NCBI GenBank assembly: GCA_017544725.1
Contig: JAFYDR010000293.1
Coordinates: 1 to 38,196 of the forward strand
DNA: 38,196 nt
Direction: 5' to 3'
Source: Kiritimatiellia bacterium
GTDB taxonomy: Bacteria; Verrucomicrobiota; Kiritimatiellia; RFP12; UBA1067
Shown here: one piece after another, positions 8,898 through 18,282 of the stretch
How the letters are laid out: each line of letters starts with the position of its first letter
Numbering within the stretch: the stretch's first letter is position 1
Position numbers and translations under genes: made by a program
Notes under the pieces: generated by a model
What the model was told of the DNA's origin: nothing
Database searches by the model: none
What the model saw: only the letters and a program-made list of their open reading frames with translations

Positions 8898-8926
8898 AGT
8901 ATAGCAGAAAAGCTGGTAGCTGTCAG
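8898..8926 (-). promoter_or_regulatory. Promoter of the phosphodiester glycosidase operon
   Basis: On the minus strand: CTGACA (8926-8921), a 17-base spacer ending in TGC, and TATACT (8903-8898). This is a strong extended -10 promoter with its start near 8891. The surrounding 44 bases (8896-8939) match those at 10782-10825 with three differences. Confidence 0.75.
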
Positions 8927-8994
8927 CTTTTAGTTTTGGAGACGCCACCCGGCTTTACACGCTTAACCAGCTGGCGGCGAAGCCCGCCTCGGCT

Positions 8995-9010
8995 GGCGGC
9001 GTCAGCCGCC
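8995..9010. repeat. GGCGGC/GCCGCC hairpin overlapping the end of the phosphatase gene
   Basis: GGCGGC-GTCA-GCCGCC. The right arm and loop encode the last residues (IGG) and the stop of the low-molecular-weight phosphatase gene on the minus strand. The same module occurs next to many gene ends in the window. Confidence 0.6.
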
Positions 9011-9502
9011 GATTGCTTTCAGCAATGCAGTGCATCCGCAGAGGATGTCTGCGTAGGTGGCATCGAAATTATCTGTGTACCACGGATCAGCGATGTCACG
9101 CGAAATTCCCGCGAACGAAAGGAGCGAACGGATCTTTGTGCGATCACTGGGACGAACAAGCCGATTCAAATCCGCGAGGTTGTACCGATCCATCCCGATG
9201 AGGAGATCGTACTCGGCTGCTTTATCAGCAGTCAAGAGCCAAGCGGCTCGGGGCGCGAACGGAATCCCCATTTCAGTCAACTTCCGCCTGGTTCCCCAGT
9301 GGATGTCGTTCCCGATCTCATCCGTATGCAACGCGGCGGAGACAACGGTCACGTCCTCGATCCCCGCCTTGCGAAGAAGATCCTTCATCACGAACTCTGC
9401 CATCGGCGAACGGCAGATGTTCCCGTGACAGACAAACAGTATCTTGAGCGGTTTGTCAACGGTTGTTTTGGGTATGTTCTTCTCTTGCGATTGTCCGTTC
9501 AC
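9002..9502 (-). CDS. Low-molecular-weight protein-tyrosine phosphatase
   Basis: 166 residues, cytoplasmic. The P-loop CX5R is C25-HGNIC-R31 followed by SP, and the general acid is D139 in DPWY, both in the standard places for this family, which dephosphorylates tyrosine phosphate. Bacterial members often act with polysaccharide-export tyrosine kinases, or on free substrates; no such kinase is in the window. The start codon is GTG, preceded by GAGGAAGAG. It lies 61 bases after rlmI and probably shares its transcript. The last codons are formed by a GGCGGC hairpin repeat, so the original C-terminus may have differed by a few residues. Confidence 0.9.
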   Translation of the reverse strand: MNGQSQEKNIPKTTVDKPLKILFVCHGNICRSPMAEFVMKDLLRKAGIEDVTVVSAALHTDEIGNDIHWGTRRKLTEMGIPFAPRAAWLLTADKAAEYDLLIGMDRYNLADLNRLVRPSDRTKIRSLLSFAGISRDIADPWYTDNFDATYADILCGCTALLKAIGG

Positions 9503-9542
9503 TTTCTCTTCCTCATTCTAGGCGTGTTTTGATTGTTCAGTA

Positions 9543-9562
9543 CCGCGCTGTTTTCAGCGCGG
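9543..9562. terminator. Perfect hairpin directly after rlmI
   Basis: CCGCGCTG-TTTT-CAGCGCGG is an 8-base-pair stem starting 1 base beyond the rlmI stop. No T-run follows on the minus strand, so it may be a weak or factor-assisted terminator, or an mRNA-stabilising hairpin before the phosphatase gene. Confidence 0.4.
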
Positions 9563-9563
9563 A

Positions 9564-10754
9564 TTAGGCACGGCAGAGAAGTCCTTTCAGGTAGAGTCCT
9601 TCGGGGAAGAAGATACCCTCGGGATGATCTTGCGCCTGCTGGAGATGAGAGATGATCTGCAAGTCACGTTTGGCGTCGAGCGCGGCCTCCATCACGACGG
9701 TACGGAAGAAATCGGGCGACATCCTTTCCGAGCAGGAGAAGGTGGCGAGCGTTCCACCCGGCCGTAGTAACTTGATACCGAGCAGGTTGATATCCTTGTA
9801 TCCCCGTGAGGCCTTTTGCAAAGCCGCTTTTGAAGTAACGAATTTCGGCGGATCGAGAATGATCAGGTCGAAGGACCGTCCCTGATCGCGGAACTTCCGC
9901 AGTACTTCAAACACGTTACCGCAAATGAATTCCGACTTGCCCATCGTGCAGATGGCATTCCGCTCCGTGTTGGCTTTCGCGATCTCGAGCGCAGGCTCAG
10001 AGAGATCGACATGCGTGACCGAGGCGGCACCAGCCGCAAGCGCGGCAATTCCAAATCCGCCCGTGTATGAAAAGGCGTTCAGTACCTCTGCGCCGTTGGC
10101 GTAGGCGGCGACCTTCGCTCGATTCTCCCGCTGGTCCAAATAGAAGCCGGTTTTGTGTCCGGCACGTACATCGACTAAGAATCGGCAACCTCCCTCGCGA
10201 ATCTCGATACGTTCGGGCGGCTCCTCTCCCGCCAATGTCCCGACGCAGGGCTCCAGTCCCTCACGCGATCGCGCGTCCGCATCCGACCGCTCGTAAACAC
10301 CCTTGCAGGATGGGAGAAGCCGACGTAAAGCTCCGACGATTTCCAGCTTCCATTGTTCCGCTCCGGCGGAGGTGAAAGAGCAGACGAGCCAGTCACCGTA
10401 CTTATCTACTACGCAACCGGGGATGCCGTCCGCCTCCGCGTTGATCAGACGGAGCGCGTCGGTGAAGTCCTCCGCAAACAGGACGGCACGCCGCCCCACG
10501 CTCTCCGCGACAAGTCGCTCGATCAGTGCCTCGTCCACAGACTCTCTGCCGTCGAACGTCCACATCCGTACCTGAATCTGCGAGAGCGGTGAAAAGGATC
10601 CATAACCGAGAACAACACCCTTGTCGGAGAGAAGTCGCACGGTATCGCCCGGATAAGGCATTCCCACCATACGCGCAATCGCATTGGAGAAAACCCAAGG
10701 GTGGCGACGGAGAAGCGAGAGTTCCCGCTTTGGATGCAAGATAAAATCAACCAT
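9564..10754 (-). CDS. rlmI: 23S rRNA (cytosine) methyltransferase RlmI-type
   Basis: 396 residues, the usual length. An N-terminal PUA-like domain (about 1-75) is followed by the middle domain and a class I SAM-dependent methyltransferase fold: NAFSYTGGFGIAAL (motif I), VDLSEPALE, ILDPPKF (motif IV), and TFSCSE with the cysteine expected for m5C chemistry. VRAGHKTGFYLDQRENR is characteristic of the family. E. coli RlmI makes m5C1962 in 23S rRNA. The gene has its own strong promoter (10784-10812) and AAAGG before the ATG. It is probably cotranscribed with the phosphatase gene. Confidence 0.92.
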   Translation of the reverse strand: MVDFILHPKRELSLLRRHPWVFSNAIARMVGMPYPGDTVRLLSDKGVVLGYGSFSPLSQIQVRMWTFDGRESVDEALIERLVAESVGRRAVLFAEDFTDALRLINAEADGIPGCVVDKYGDWLVCSFTSAGAEQWKLEIVGALRRLLPSCKGVYERSDADARSREGLEPCVGTLAGEEPPERIEIREGGCRFLVDVRAGHKTGFYLDQRENRAKVAAYANGAEVLNAFSYTGGFGIAALAAGAASVTHVDLSEPALEIAKANTERNAICTMGKSEFICGNVFEVLRKFRDQGRSFDLIILDPPKFVTSKAALQKASRGYKDINLLGIKLLRPGGTLATFSCSERMSPDFFRTVVMEAALDAKRDLQIISHLQQAQDHPEGIFFPEGLYLKGLLCRA

Positions 10755-11082
10755 AACGAACCTTTCACATCAGAAACGCAAGCAGTATAGCAGAAAAGCT
10801 GATAGCTGTCAGCTTTTAGCTTTGGCGGTAGATCCGCCAAGGCTAGTTAGGTGGTTGGGTGGTTAGGTAGTTAGGTAGTTGGGTAGTTGGGTGGTTAGGT
10901 GGTTGGGTGGTTAGTTCCAGGATTGCTGTAGCGTGGCATTTGGGAGGGGCAACGTCCTCGTTGCCTGCATCGGACACGCGATTAGCGAGACTGGCAGTTT
11001 CCCCGTCATTCGTCATTCTTTCATTCTTCATTGCCTAGCTTAACAGACTTACTCAGCTTAACACGCTGGCGGCGGAGCCACC
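10755..11082. repeat. Intergenic repeats including an 8-base microsatellite
   Basis: No gene is seen. The rlmI promoter occupies the left end. An 8-base tandem repeat (RGTTRGGT, about 8 copies) spans about 10844-10914. A GGGGCAACG-type hairpin lies at 10948-10965 (GGCAACG-TCCT-CGTTGCC). Pyrimidine-rich ATTCTTTCATTCTTCATTG and a GGCGGCGGAGCCACC element lead into the end of the M50-like gene. Confidence 0.75.
10784..10812 (-). promoter_or_regulatory. Promoter of rlmI
   Basis: On the minus strand: CTGACA (10812-10807), a 17-base spacer ending in TGC, and TATACT (10789-10784). The predicted start is near 10777, 23 bases before the ATG. It is the same cassette as the promoter at 8898-8926. Confidence 0.75.
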
Positions 11083-11787
11083 TCAGGTCTTCTGGTACTT
11101 GTCCGCAATCCAGAGACCGTACCGATAGATCATGTAATAGACATATTGCGTCAAGCAGTAGAGTTTGTTCCAATAAAAACCCAGCGGGATGTCTGTTACG
11201 CAAACGAGGAAGAAACCAATGCTTGCGACATTGACCAAAAAGATCAACGTGTATGAAAGAATGTATCCGTACTGTTTGCAGTCCGGTTGTGAAATGGTAA
11301 GGCTTTGAATGGTAAAGCAGAGGTGAAATGTCCAAGTGAAGCCGACTAGAAATGTCCAGACGGGGTGACAGGGAACGGGAGAGAAAAAGAATCCCGTAAT
11401 CCAGTGGATCAGCAGGACGAGAACGGTGTAAAACGGGAAAAAGTAGGGTGCTAATGTAATGATGATGTTGTCCTTCGAGAGTACCACGCTTCCGCCGCGC
11501 GTGGTTACCTTCAAATTTCGGACTCGTGCAAGAAAAAGAAGTCCGAAGAGTGCGTGCGTCATCTCGTGGCCGAAGACATAGAGGCGGAAGGGACGACGGA
11601 AAAAGCACCACAGAATCATCCAAGTTCCCATGCCCACGAGGAACCACAGGAGATCGGGGGAGAAACCATCGGAGGTCATCAGGAGTCTCCGGATAACCTC
11701 CAGCGTGCTCCACGTAAGGGAAATACACAACGGGACTAAAAAGAACCCGATCAGAATTCGCAAAAAACGAAACATACTTGTTCGCAT
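11083..11787 (-). CDS. Integral membrane zinc metalloprotease, M50-like
   Basis: 234 residues, very hydrophobic, with about six membrane segments. HEMTH in the sequence FGHEMTHALFG is an HExxH zinc site placed in or near a membrane segment, as in M50/M50B site-2-protease-like enzymes. There is no PDZ domain, and the LDG-type third ligand motif of M50 is not clearly seen. Such proteins cut membrane-bound regulators or act on unknown membrane substrates. No good ribosome-binding site precedes either the first ATG or the ATG four codons on. It lies downstream of the giant repeat-protein gene (111 bases). The stop is followed at once by a GGTGGCTCCGCCGCC hairpin module. Confidence 0.65.
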   Translation of the reverse strand: MRTSMFRFLRILIGFFLVPLCISLTWSTLEVIRRLLMTSDGFSPDLLWFLVGMGTWMILWCFFRRPFRLYVFGHEMTHALFGLLFLARVRNLKVTTRGGSVVLSKDNIIITLAPYFFPFYTVLVLLIHWITGFFFSPVPCHPVWTFLVGFTWTFHLCFTIQSLTISQPDCKQYGYILSYTLIFLVNVASIGFFLVCVTDIPLGFYWNKLYCLTQYVYYMIYRYGLWIADKYQKT

Positions 11788-11823
11788 CTAGGCGGCAAAA
11801 CCACAGCTTCTCCCTTTTGGTAA

Positions 11824-11843
11824 GGGCAACGAGGACGTTGCCC
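11824..11843. repeat. GGGCAACG/CGTTGCCC hairpin repeat
   Basis: GGGCAACG-AGGA-CGTTGCCC is a perfect 8-base-pair stem, followed by a degenerate second copy (about 11854-11880). It lies in the gap between the giant protein gene and the M50-like gene and belongs to the family expanded at 36033-36210 and 38051-38196. Confidence 0.6.
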
Positions 11844-11898
11844 CTCCCGTTTTAGGCAATGGGATGTTACCCCTCCTATTTGCGGTACACCTTTCCTC

Positions 11899-14800
11899 CT
11901 ACCGCACGAAGATGATGGTGCCTCCGAAGCGGAAGGTGAGGTAGAGCGTCTTGCCTTCGACTGTCGGTAGGAAGGTCCCCGTGGCATCGCCGTAGTTCCG
12001 TGCCTTGATCGATGACGGAGGTGTGCAGTTGCCAGTGAAGGTTGCCAGCGCAATCTTCGTTCCCAACGCAATGCCTTCCTCCTCGCCGTCCAAACCGAAA
12101 TCGACTGTCATGCTCGTCGGACAGGTGAGGTCGCCTTCCACGTTGAGCAGATTGCCGGGCGTGGTCTGGAGTGTCGCACCGGAGGCAATCGTCAGATTGG
12201 TGGTGGTATAGACCTCCGCGTCATCCGCTTCCATACCGCCAAGTACCAGTGAACCGTTGACCGTGAGCGAACCGTTCATGACCTGCGGAAGAACGAGACC
12301 GCGCTCCAGTATCAGGTTGGTGGCGGAACACGCTGTGCCATTGAGGTCGAGCGTGGTATTGTTAGCGAGCGTGATATCCGGCGAGAGCGAGGACTGACCC
12401 GTGACGCGAAGCGTTCCCTCTGCGACGACCGTCATGCCGGTGTAGGTGTTGGCACCGGAGAGGACGAGCGTACCCGCGCCGAGCTTGTGGAGTCCACCGT
12501 CTGCGGTTACCGCGTCCAGCGCGGGATCGCGCAGAAGTGCCTGTGCGACGGTATAGACACCACAGGTGACGCTACCGGTATCGATCCAAGCGCCGTTCGT
12601 CGAGACGTAGGCAGAGGTCAACCCGGAGAGCGTCTGGTTCGCCTCTACATCCGCAAGCGGCACGTACTTGCCGCCGTTGAAGTAGAGTTTGCTCGTCCCG
12701 CGCGTCGTCACGATGTTCTGCGCCGTGAGCGTGCCGCCGTTCAGGCGCAGTGTCCCGGTGGTGGCAGCTTGACGGCAGAGATTCACCACTCCATTGGTAA
12801 GCTTGACCTCGCCGCCATTCAGTTCTACGAGTCCCTCCGTCGTTCTGTAACTTCCAGTACTTGCACTGTCGTAATGGGCGACATACAAAGAAGTCCCGAC
12901 ATTCAAGCGGCCACCGTTCACGATCAGTTTCGAAGTGTAGCCGCTGATCCGCGACCGCTGGTATCCCAACGCCAGCCAAGCGGAGAGGTTGACCTCGCCG
13001 CCGTTGATCGTGATCGTCGGGTTCTGGTAGGCGTTCTCGCTGTTGTTCTGCACGGTCCGCAGCGAGGTCGCGTTGATCGTGCCGCCGTTCACCGTCAACT
13101 TTAACGAGCATTTCGAGCTGATTCCATCGTAGTATCCGAGGTAGATGCTTCCACCCGTAAGCGTTCCGTTGTTCATCACGAACTCGCAGTCGTAGTCGCC
13201 GGCGTGGGAAGTACCGATCGAGAAGTCGTCGCAGACAATCTTCGGCGCATCCGTATCGTCATCTATCGTTCCCGCAATAACACGTCCGCGCGTAATGTCG
13301 AACTTCCTGAATCCCGAAACGGGCGGATCGCCATTGGCTTTGATTCGCAGGTTTGCAGTACTTTCCCTGTTCTTCGCCTGATTACCCATGGTGAAGGTGC
13401 CGTTGCCTTTGAGAATGAGGTCGCCGGGACCACTCTTGATGAGCGCGCCGTTCGCGACCGTGACCGTCCGGATCGCAAGGTCGTTCTCGATCTCCACAAC
13501 GGAGGGCTTGCCGCTGCCTGCGTTAAGCCGGAAACCGGGAATCTCCTCGCCCGTTCCGGTGTACTTCAGCGTGGAGGGTCCGAGCAACAGATTCGCCGCG
13601 CTCGTGACCTGTCCGAGGCAGCCAACCACAAGACGACCGGACAGGCAGTAGAGTCGCCCGGAGATACCGGAAGGATCGGCGAGGTAAATTTCACCGCCGC
13701 CAGTAGAGTAGCCGTAGTTGGCGTTGAAGGCTTCCGTACCCGTTAGATGCCCCGTGAACGCGATACGAGTACCAGAGGGACAGGTGGCGGTGACAGGACC
13801 ACTGTAAGAGACGTCGTTGGCAATCGTGTTCGTTCCAGCAGATGCCGCGATGTACGCCATCCCGCGCGATCCGGTGTCAAGGGTGAGCGGATTGCCGCTG
13901 AGTGCATATCCGTTGGCGGTGGCGGTGGCGTAGAGTGCGAGGCGTCCGGCGGTCACGTCCGTATCCAGCCGCACGGGAACTGCAGTTGCCGTCGCCGCGT
14001 TGAACACCGCCTGCGCGCCAGGCGCGTTCGGGGCAGGGTTGCCGTTCCAGTTCACGGATTCGCTCCAGTTGCCGCCCGCAGAAACCGCCGTCCAAACCGT
14101 GTCGGAAGCGGTATCGGGCGCGGCTGCGCTTGCCGTAACGGTAGCAACAATCGCCTTCCAGCCGACATAAGGTCCGTCTTCGAGCGTGATCTGCTCGCAT
14201 GTCACGGCAAGACCGGCCTTGGTGGCGGGGGCGTGGAAGAGCGAGGTATCGACATCTGGATTGGAGGCATTGAATACCAACGCTGTGTAAACACCCGCCA
14301 CGAGCGTGTCGTTGCGCGAGTAGTTGTCTGTATGCAGCGAGATCGTCACAGGGGAAAGTACCTGCAGGTCGTTCGAGACGATCATACAGTAGTTCGTCGT
14401 CGCCATACTGGAGGCGTTGTAGAAGTTCAGATTCACCGGCTTGCTTTCGCCCTCTTCGCCGAGAGTCAGGTTCTTGTATGCCTGCCAACCGCCCCAGCCG
14501 CGCATGGCGGAGCCTGGCTTTAGGATGACGGTGGAAGTGGCGCAAGCGGAGAGGTTGCCGCCGAACACACCGTCCAGAACGCGGATCGGTCCGGTGATGG
14601 TGCTGGCTCCGACCGAGGTGTTTCCGGGAACGACCCAGCCGCCGCCGTAGATCGTGACGCCACCGTCCTGCGCAATACCCGGTTCCGGCTCCAGCGTCTG
14701 ATAGAGGTTGAACGAATACACGTATGTGAGATCGAGACCTGCGTTCTCGCTGGTGTCGATGAAGAGGCCCTTCTCTCCGATGTAGAGGTGCGTGAGGTAA

Positions 14801-17800
14801 CCCAGCTCCCTGTTCGCGTTGGATGGGACGACCGGCTTCAAGACACCGCCGCGTGCGTAAAAGATACTTTCAGGCTTGGCCGTCTGCTGGCTGCCGTCGA
14901 GGTTTCCAACGCGCAACGTCGCACCCTCGTTCAGGTAACAGGTGCCGGGTGAGTAGTTCGCCAGGCGGAACGTTCCGGGGACGCTCAACATGCCGCCGTT
15001 GAGGTTGATCGTCACGGGCTTGTACGTCCGCGTCTCGTTGGTAGCGACATCGCCGCAAGTTACATCCGACAGATAGACCGCGCCACCGTTCTGCGTGTAT
15101 TCGGTTTCGGCGTTTGCACCGGCATGGTAGTTGAAGTACGCCATGTCGCTTGTAGCCGTCAGCGTTCCGTCATTGATGGTGATGACCGCCTTTACATTCT
15201 GGGTGTAGGTCTTGTCCCAGAGAGAACGGAATTGCTTCGCTGTAACCGTGCCGCCGTTCTGCGTATAACGCAGGAGCGTTGTCTCCGGCGCGAAGTTGCG
15301 GATGCCACAATAGTACCCCAAACCAAGCACGGTACTGACAGCGACATTGCCGTTGTTGATGATCAGTTCACCGCCTGTCTCGTTCAGGCCGTTGGTGCCG
15401 GAGAGGAGACTGCCGATCGCCACTTCACCGGTGACGGTGACATTCGGTGCGTCGGTCTCGTCGCCGACCGTACCGATCACGACGCGTCCGCCACAGATCT
15501 GCGAGGATCGGAAGGTGGAGGTGGGCGAATCGCCGTTCACGCCTGCACCGAGTTCCGAGCTTTTATCCACTTGAGCATTCCCGAGACGGAAGCTGCCTGT
15601 TCCCTTGATGAAGAGGTCGCCGAGACCGCTTTTGGTGAAACAGGAACTGGAACAGGTAACGCCAGAGGTGAGCGTCAGATCGTTGTCGATGTTGAGAATC
15701 GAGACGTATCCGCCCGCACCCAACGCGAAGCCGGGGATGCTCTCGCCCGTTCCCGTGTAATGGAGCGTACCACGTCCGATAGTCAGCTTTGAAGCATCAT
15801 CGACAAAGGCGAGCGAGTCAAGTTCCGTCGTGCCGCTACCAGTCTTGAGTTTACCGGTGAAGCCTGACTTGTCGCCCGTCAACCGCACCAAGCCAGACCC
15901 TGTCGCAGCGGTGTTGACGCTCAACAGCGAATTTCCGGAGATGGCGGAATCGATGACGTTTGTGGCAAGTGCCAACGAAGTAATCGGAACAGTCGCGTAA
16001 CCGTTGTCGAACGCGAGCGTTCCGCCCGTCAGCGTGTAGCCGTTGGTCGTGGTGAAGGAGAGACCGCCGACCGTCTCCGTACCCGCAAGCGTCACCGTGC
16101 GGAGCGTTGCCGTGTCATCGAGGTCTGGGAAGGCGGGAACCGCACCCGGTGCATTCGGAGCTGCGTTGCCGTCCCAGTTGCCGCCCGTTGCCCAAAGGTC
16201 ACCGTCGTTAGCCGCACCGGTCCATGTGAAGGCGGAAGCCGCCGGTGTAGCTATCTCGGGTACCGTTACGGAAAGCGTCGCGGTGTTGCCCTCTTCCGTC
16301 ACGGCGAAGATGGCGGCAGGTGCCGTTGACAAGGCGGGATTCGCAAGCGTCGCGTGCGCCGCCAGATATTCGAGTGCCGTGCGGGAAGAGGTGGGAGCGG
16401 AAAGCAGAGGATAGGTACCGCCTGTCGTCGTAGCGGTGGTCACACCTTTCGCCTGGTAGAGCGAGACACGAAGCGTCGGTGTGCCGAGAACTGTCAGGTC
16501 TCCAGTCGAGGCGAGTTTTACGTCGCGCGCCACACGTAGGCTGAGTGCGGGCGAGGCGTTCTCCGTACCGAAGGTCGCTGTGGCCACCGTCTGGTTCTGG
16601 TTGGTGATCAGGAGGAAACCGCCGGTCATGGTGAAGTCCGTCACAGGCGGCAGCAACCCCGATCTGGTAAGGGCAAGTCCACCCGCTTTGAGGATGGTCG
16701 GTCCGTTGTACTGTTCAACAGCTGCGAATGCGGTAATGGCGGTGTCGGTGAGTGCATTGAGTGTGATGCCACCGTCTTTTTCAATACCGTCCTGCGTGGT
16801 GAAGGGCGCGAAGAGCCAATAAACACCCGAGTCGCCGTAGGTACGGATGGTCGCGCCTTTCGCACCGATTTGCACAGAGGTGACGTTGGCGTAGGTACCG
16901 TTCGATCCGCCGTTGCTCGTCTTCCGCATTGTGCCGCCATCGATCAATAACCGAATCTGACCATAAGTGCTTCCCTTTGTCCGAGAGGAATTACTATCAC
17001 TGTATCGACTATTGTTGATGGTATTGATGCGCAACTGGCCACCGTCGTGGACGTAGATGTTCAGCACACTCGCGTCATCGTTGTAGATGGCTCCGTTTCG
17101 GTAGAAGATACCGGTGCCGCAAATCTCCAGCGTGTTGGTGGTGTCGATGTTTCCGGAACAACGACCGCAGAGCACGAGATTGTTCGCCTGAAGCGTGCCG
17201 TTGGTGATGAGGATGTAGGTGTTGGCACCGCGATCTTCGCCGATGTAGAAATACTCCGTCGTCAGTTTCCCTCCGAACACCTCCAAACGCGGTGCCGAAT
17301 GTTGCGGGAAAGTCGAGTATCCCAGCTTGTTCCGTCCGAGGGAGAATGCGGTCGTGAAGGTCGCGTTTCCACCCGTAATGCGGAAGGTGGATTCCGTTCT
17401 CTTTTCGGGTGTGTTGGCGGTCTTGCCGTTGTAGGCGCCGTGCATAATCCAGCCTTCGAAGGTCGTGTTTCCGCCGACGACCTCCAGCGTCGCCTCCTTC
17501 TCCTGCCCGCTGTCGGTCGTCCAGCCGCCGACGCCCGCGTCGCCGGTGGGCTTGATCCTGTAGGTGCCACCGTTGCGTCCGAGCACGAGCTTGCCCTCCA
17601 GCACGTGGAAGATGCGGAAGCCCTTCGAGGGGGAGTCGCCGTTCGCGGTCGGCGTGAACATCGCCCGGATGCCGGACGTGCTGTCCGCCGGGGCACCGCC
17701 GCCGTAGCCGAAGTTGTTCGTGCCGGTGCCGTCGAGGTAGAGCGTGCCCGGACCCGTCTTGACGAAGGCGCCATATCCCTGATTCAAATCGGAGGCGATG

Positions 17801-18225
17801 GTCAGGTCGTTGCGGATGTCGTAGATCGAGGCGCGCGCCGATGCCGCGTGGTTCGTGAATACGCGGTCTGTCCAGCCGCCGTCAGGTCCCTCGTAGCGGA
17901 AGGTGCCGCTCCCGATTTGGATCACTCCCGTTGCGCCGAGGTTAGACGCCTTCCTGTCCGCGTCCAACTTCGAGACCACCAACGTACCGCACCCCTGCGT
18001 CGTCTTCCCTGAATAGGTGTTGATCGGGTTGAGCGAGACAATGCCGCCGCCGCTTGAGCCGTTGTTGATCGTCACATCCGTCTCGCCCGCGATCCGCTCC
18101 GCCACGTTCGTTGTCACGCCGTTCCCCGGATGGATCGTCAACGTCTCCGCGAGAGCAATGTTGGAAAGCACTGAAATCGAAAGCGCTCCAACAATAGCAA
18201 ACCGATCGAAAAACTGATTCTTCAT
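11899..18225 (-). CDS. Giant secreted autotransporter-type beta-strand repeat protein
   Basis: 2108 residues from the ATG at 18225, chosen because AAGGGA lies 8 bases upstream and the protein then starts with a clean signal peptide (MKNQFF... to SNIALA). The longer frame to 18261 lacks this fit. Many copies of the autotransporter-associated beta-strand (PATR) repeat are present, for example GAGTLVLSGANTYTGMT near the C-terminus and GSGTTELDS. Three large units of about 700 residues start near residues 25, 668 and 1377; each of the last two opens with a motif of the form W-x6-GNW...NAPGA. Each contains a GFR(I/K)F...G(K/R)V(V/I)(L/I)G block. The protein should form a long beta-helix at the cell surface. 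I see no C-terminal autotransporter barrel and no PEP-CTERM signal; it ends FRFGGTIIFVR. Function may be adhesion or surface display. Confidence 0.85.
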   Translation of the reverse strand: MKNQFFDRFAIVGALSISVLSNIALAETLTIHPGNGVTTNVAERIAGETDVTINNGSSGGGIVSLNPINTYSGKTTQGCGTLVVSKLDADRKASNLGATGVIQIGSGTFRYEGPDGGWTDRVFTNHAASARASIYDIRNDLTIASDLNQGYGAFVKTGPGTLYLDGTGTNNFGYGGGAPADSTSGIRAMFTPTANGDSPSKGFRIFHVLEGKLVLGRNGGTYRIKPTGDAGVGGWTTDSGQEKEATLEVVGGNTTFEGWIMHGAYNGKTANTPEKRTESTFRITGGNATFTTAFSLGRNKLGYSTFPQHSAPRLEVFGGKLTTEYFYIGEDRGANTYILITNGTLQANNLVLCGRCSGNIDTTNTLEICGTGIFYRNGAIYNDDASVLNIYVHDGGQLRINTINNSRYSDSNSSRTKGSTYGQIRLLIDGGTMRKTSNGGSNGTYANVTSVQIGAKGATIRTYGDSGVYWLFAPFTTQDGIEKDGGITLNALTDTAITAFAAVEQYNGPTILKAGGLALTRSGLLPPVTDFTMTGGFLLITNQNQTVATATFGTENASPALSLRVARDVKLASTGDLTVLGTPTLRVSLYQAKGVTTATTTGGTYPLLSAPTSSRTALEYLAAHATLANPALSTAPAAIFAVTEEGNTATLSVTVPEIATPAASAFTWTGAANDGDLWATGGNWDGNAAPNAPGAVPAFPDLDDTATLRTVTLAGTETVGGLSFTTTNGYTLTGGTLAFDNGYATVPITSLALATNVIDSAISGNSLLSVNTAATGSGLVRLTGDKSGFTGKLKTGSGTTELDSLAFVDDASKLTIGRGTLHYTGTGESIPGFALGAGGYVSILNIDNDLTLTSGVTCSSSCFTKSGLGDLFIKGTGSFRLGNAQVDKSSELGAGVNGDSPTSTFRSSQICGGRVVIGTVGDETDAPNVTVTGEVAIGSLLSGTNGLNETGGELIINNGNVAVSTVLGLGYYCGIRNFAPETTLLRYTQNGGTVTAKQFRSLWDKTYTQNVKAVITINDGTLTATSDMAYFNYHAGANAETEYTQNGGAVYLSDVTCGDVATNETRTYKPVTINLNGGMLSVPGTFRLANYSPGTCYLNEGATLRVGNLDGSQQTAKPESIFYARGGVLKPVVPSNANRELGYLTHLYIGEKGLFIDTSENAGLDLTYVYSFNLYQTLEPEPGIAQDGGVTIYGGGWVVPGNTSVGASTITGPIRVLDGVFGGNLSACATSTVILKPGSAMRGWGGWQAYKNLTLGEEGESKPVNLNFYNASSMATTNYCMIVSNDLQVLSPVTISLHTDNYSRNDTLVAGVYTALVFNASNPDVDTSLFHAPATKAGLAVTCEQITLEDGPYVGWKAIVATVTASAAAPDTASDTVWTAVSAGGNWSESVNWNGNPAPNAPGAQAVFNAATATAVPVRLDTDVTAGRLALYATATANGYALSGNPLTLDTGSRGMAYIAASAGTNTIANDVSYSGPVTATCPSGTRIAFTGHLTGTEAFNANYGYSTGGGEIYLADPSGISGRLYCLSGRLVVGCLGQVTSAANLLLGPSTLKYTGTGEEIPGFRLNAGSGKPSVVEIENDLAIRTVTVANGALIKSGPGDLILKGNGTFTMGNQAKNRESTANLRIKANGDPPVSGFRKFDITRGRVIAGTIDDDTDAPKIVCDDFSIGTSHAGDYDCEFVMNNGTLTGGSIYLGYYDGISSKCSLKLTVNGGTINATSLRTVQNNSENAYQNPTITINGGEVNLSAWLALGYQRSRISGYTSKLIVNGGRLNVGTSLYVAHYDSASTGSYRTTEGLVELNGGEVKLTNGVVNLCRQAATTGTLRLNGGTLTAQNIVTTRGTSKLYFNGGKYVPLADVEANQTLSGLTSAYVSTNGAWIDTGSVTCGVYTVAQALLRDPALDAVTADGGLHKLGAGTLVLSGANTYTGMTVVAEGTLRVTGQSSLSPDITLANNTTLDLNGTACSATNLILERGLVLPQVMNGSLTVNGSLVLGGMEADDAEVYTTTNLTIASGATLQTTPGNLLNVEGDLTCPTSMTVDFGLDGEEEGIALGTKIALATFTGNCTPPSSIKARNYGDATGTFLPTVEGKTLYLTFRFGGTIIFVR

Positions 18226-18282
18226 GCTCATTCCCTTCGCTTCAAAACCGAGTTCAAACAACTCTTAAAAACCTAAAGCAGT

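Noticed and set aside
17047-18012. 321-codon open frame opposite the giant repeat protein
   Set aside because: It is antisense to in-frame beta-strand repeats, with low-complexity V/R/E-rich translation and no start signal.
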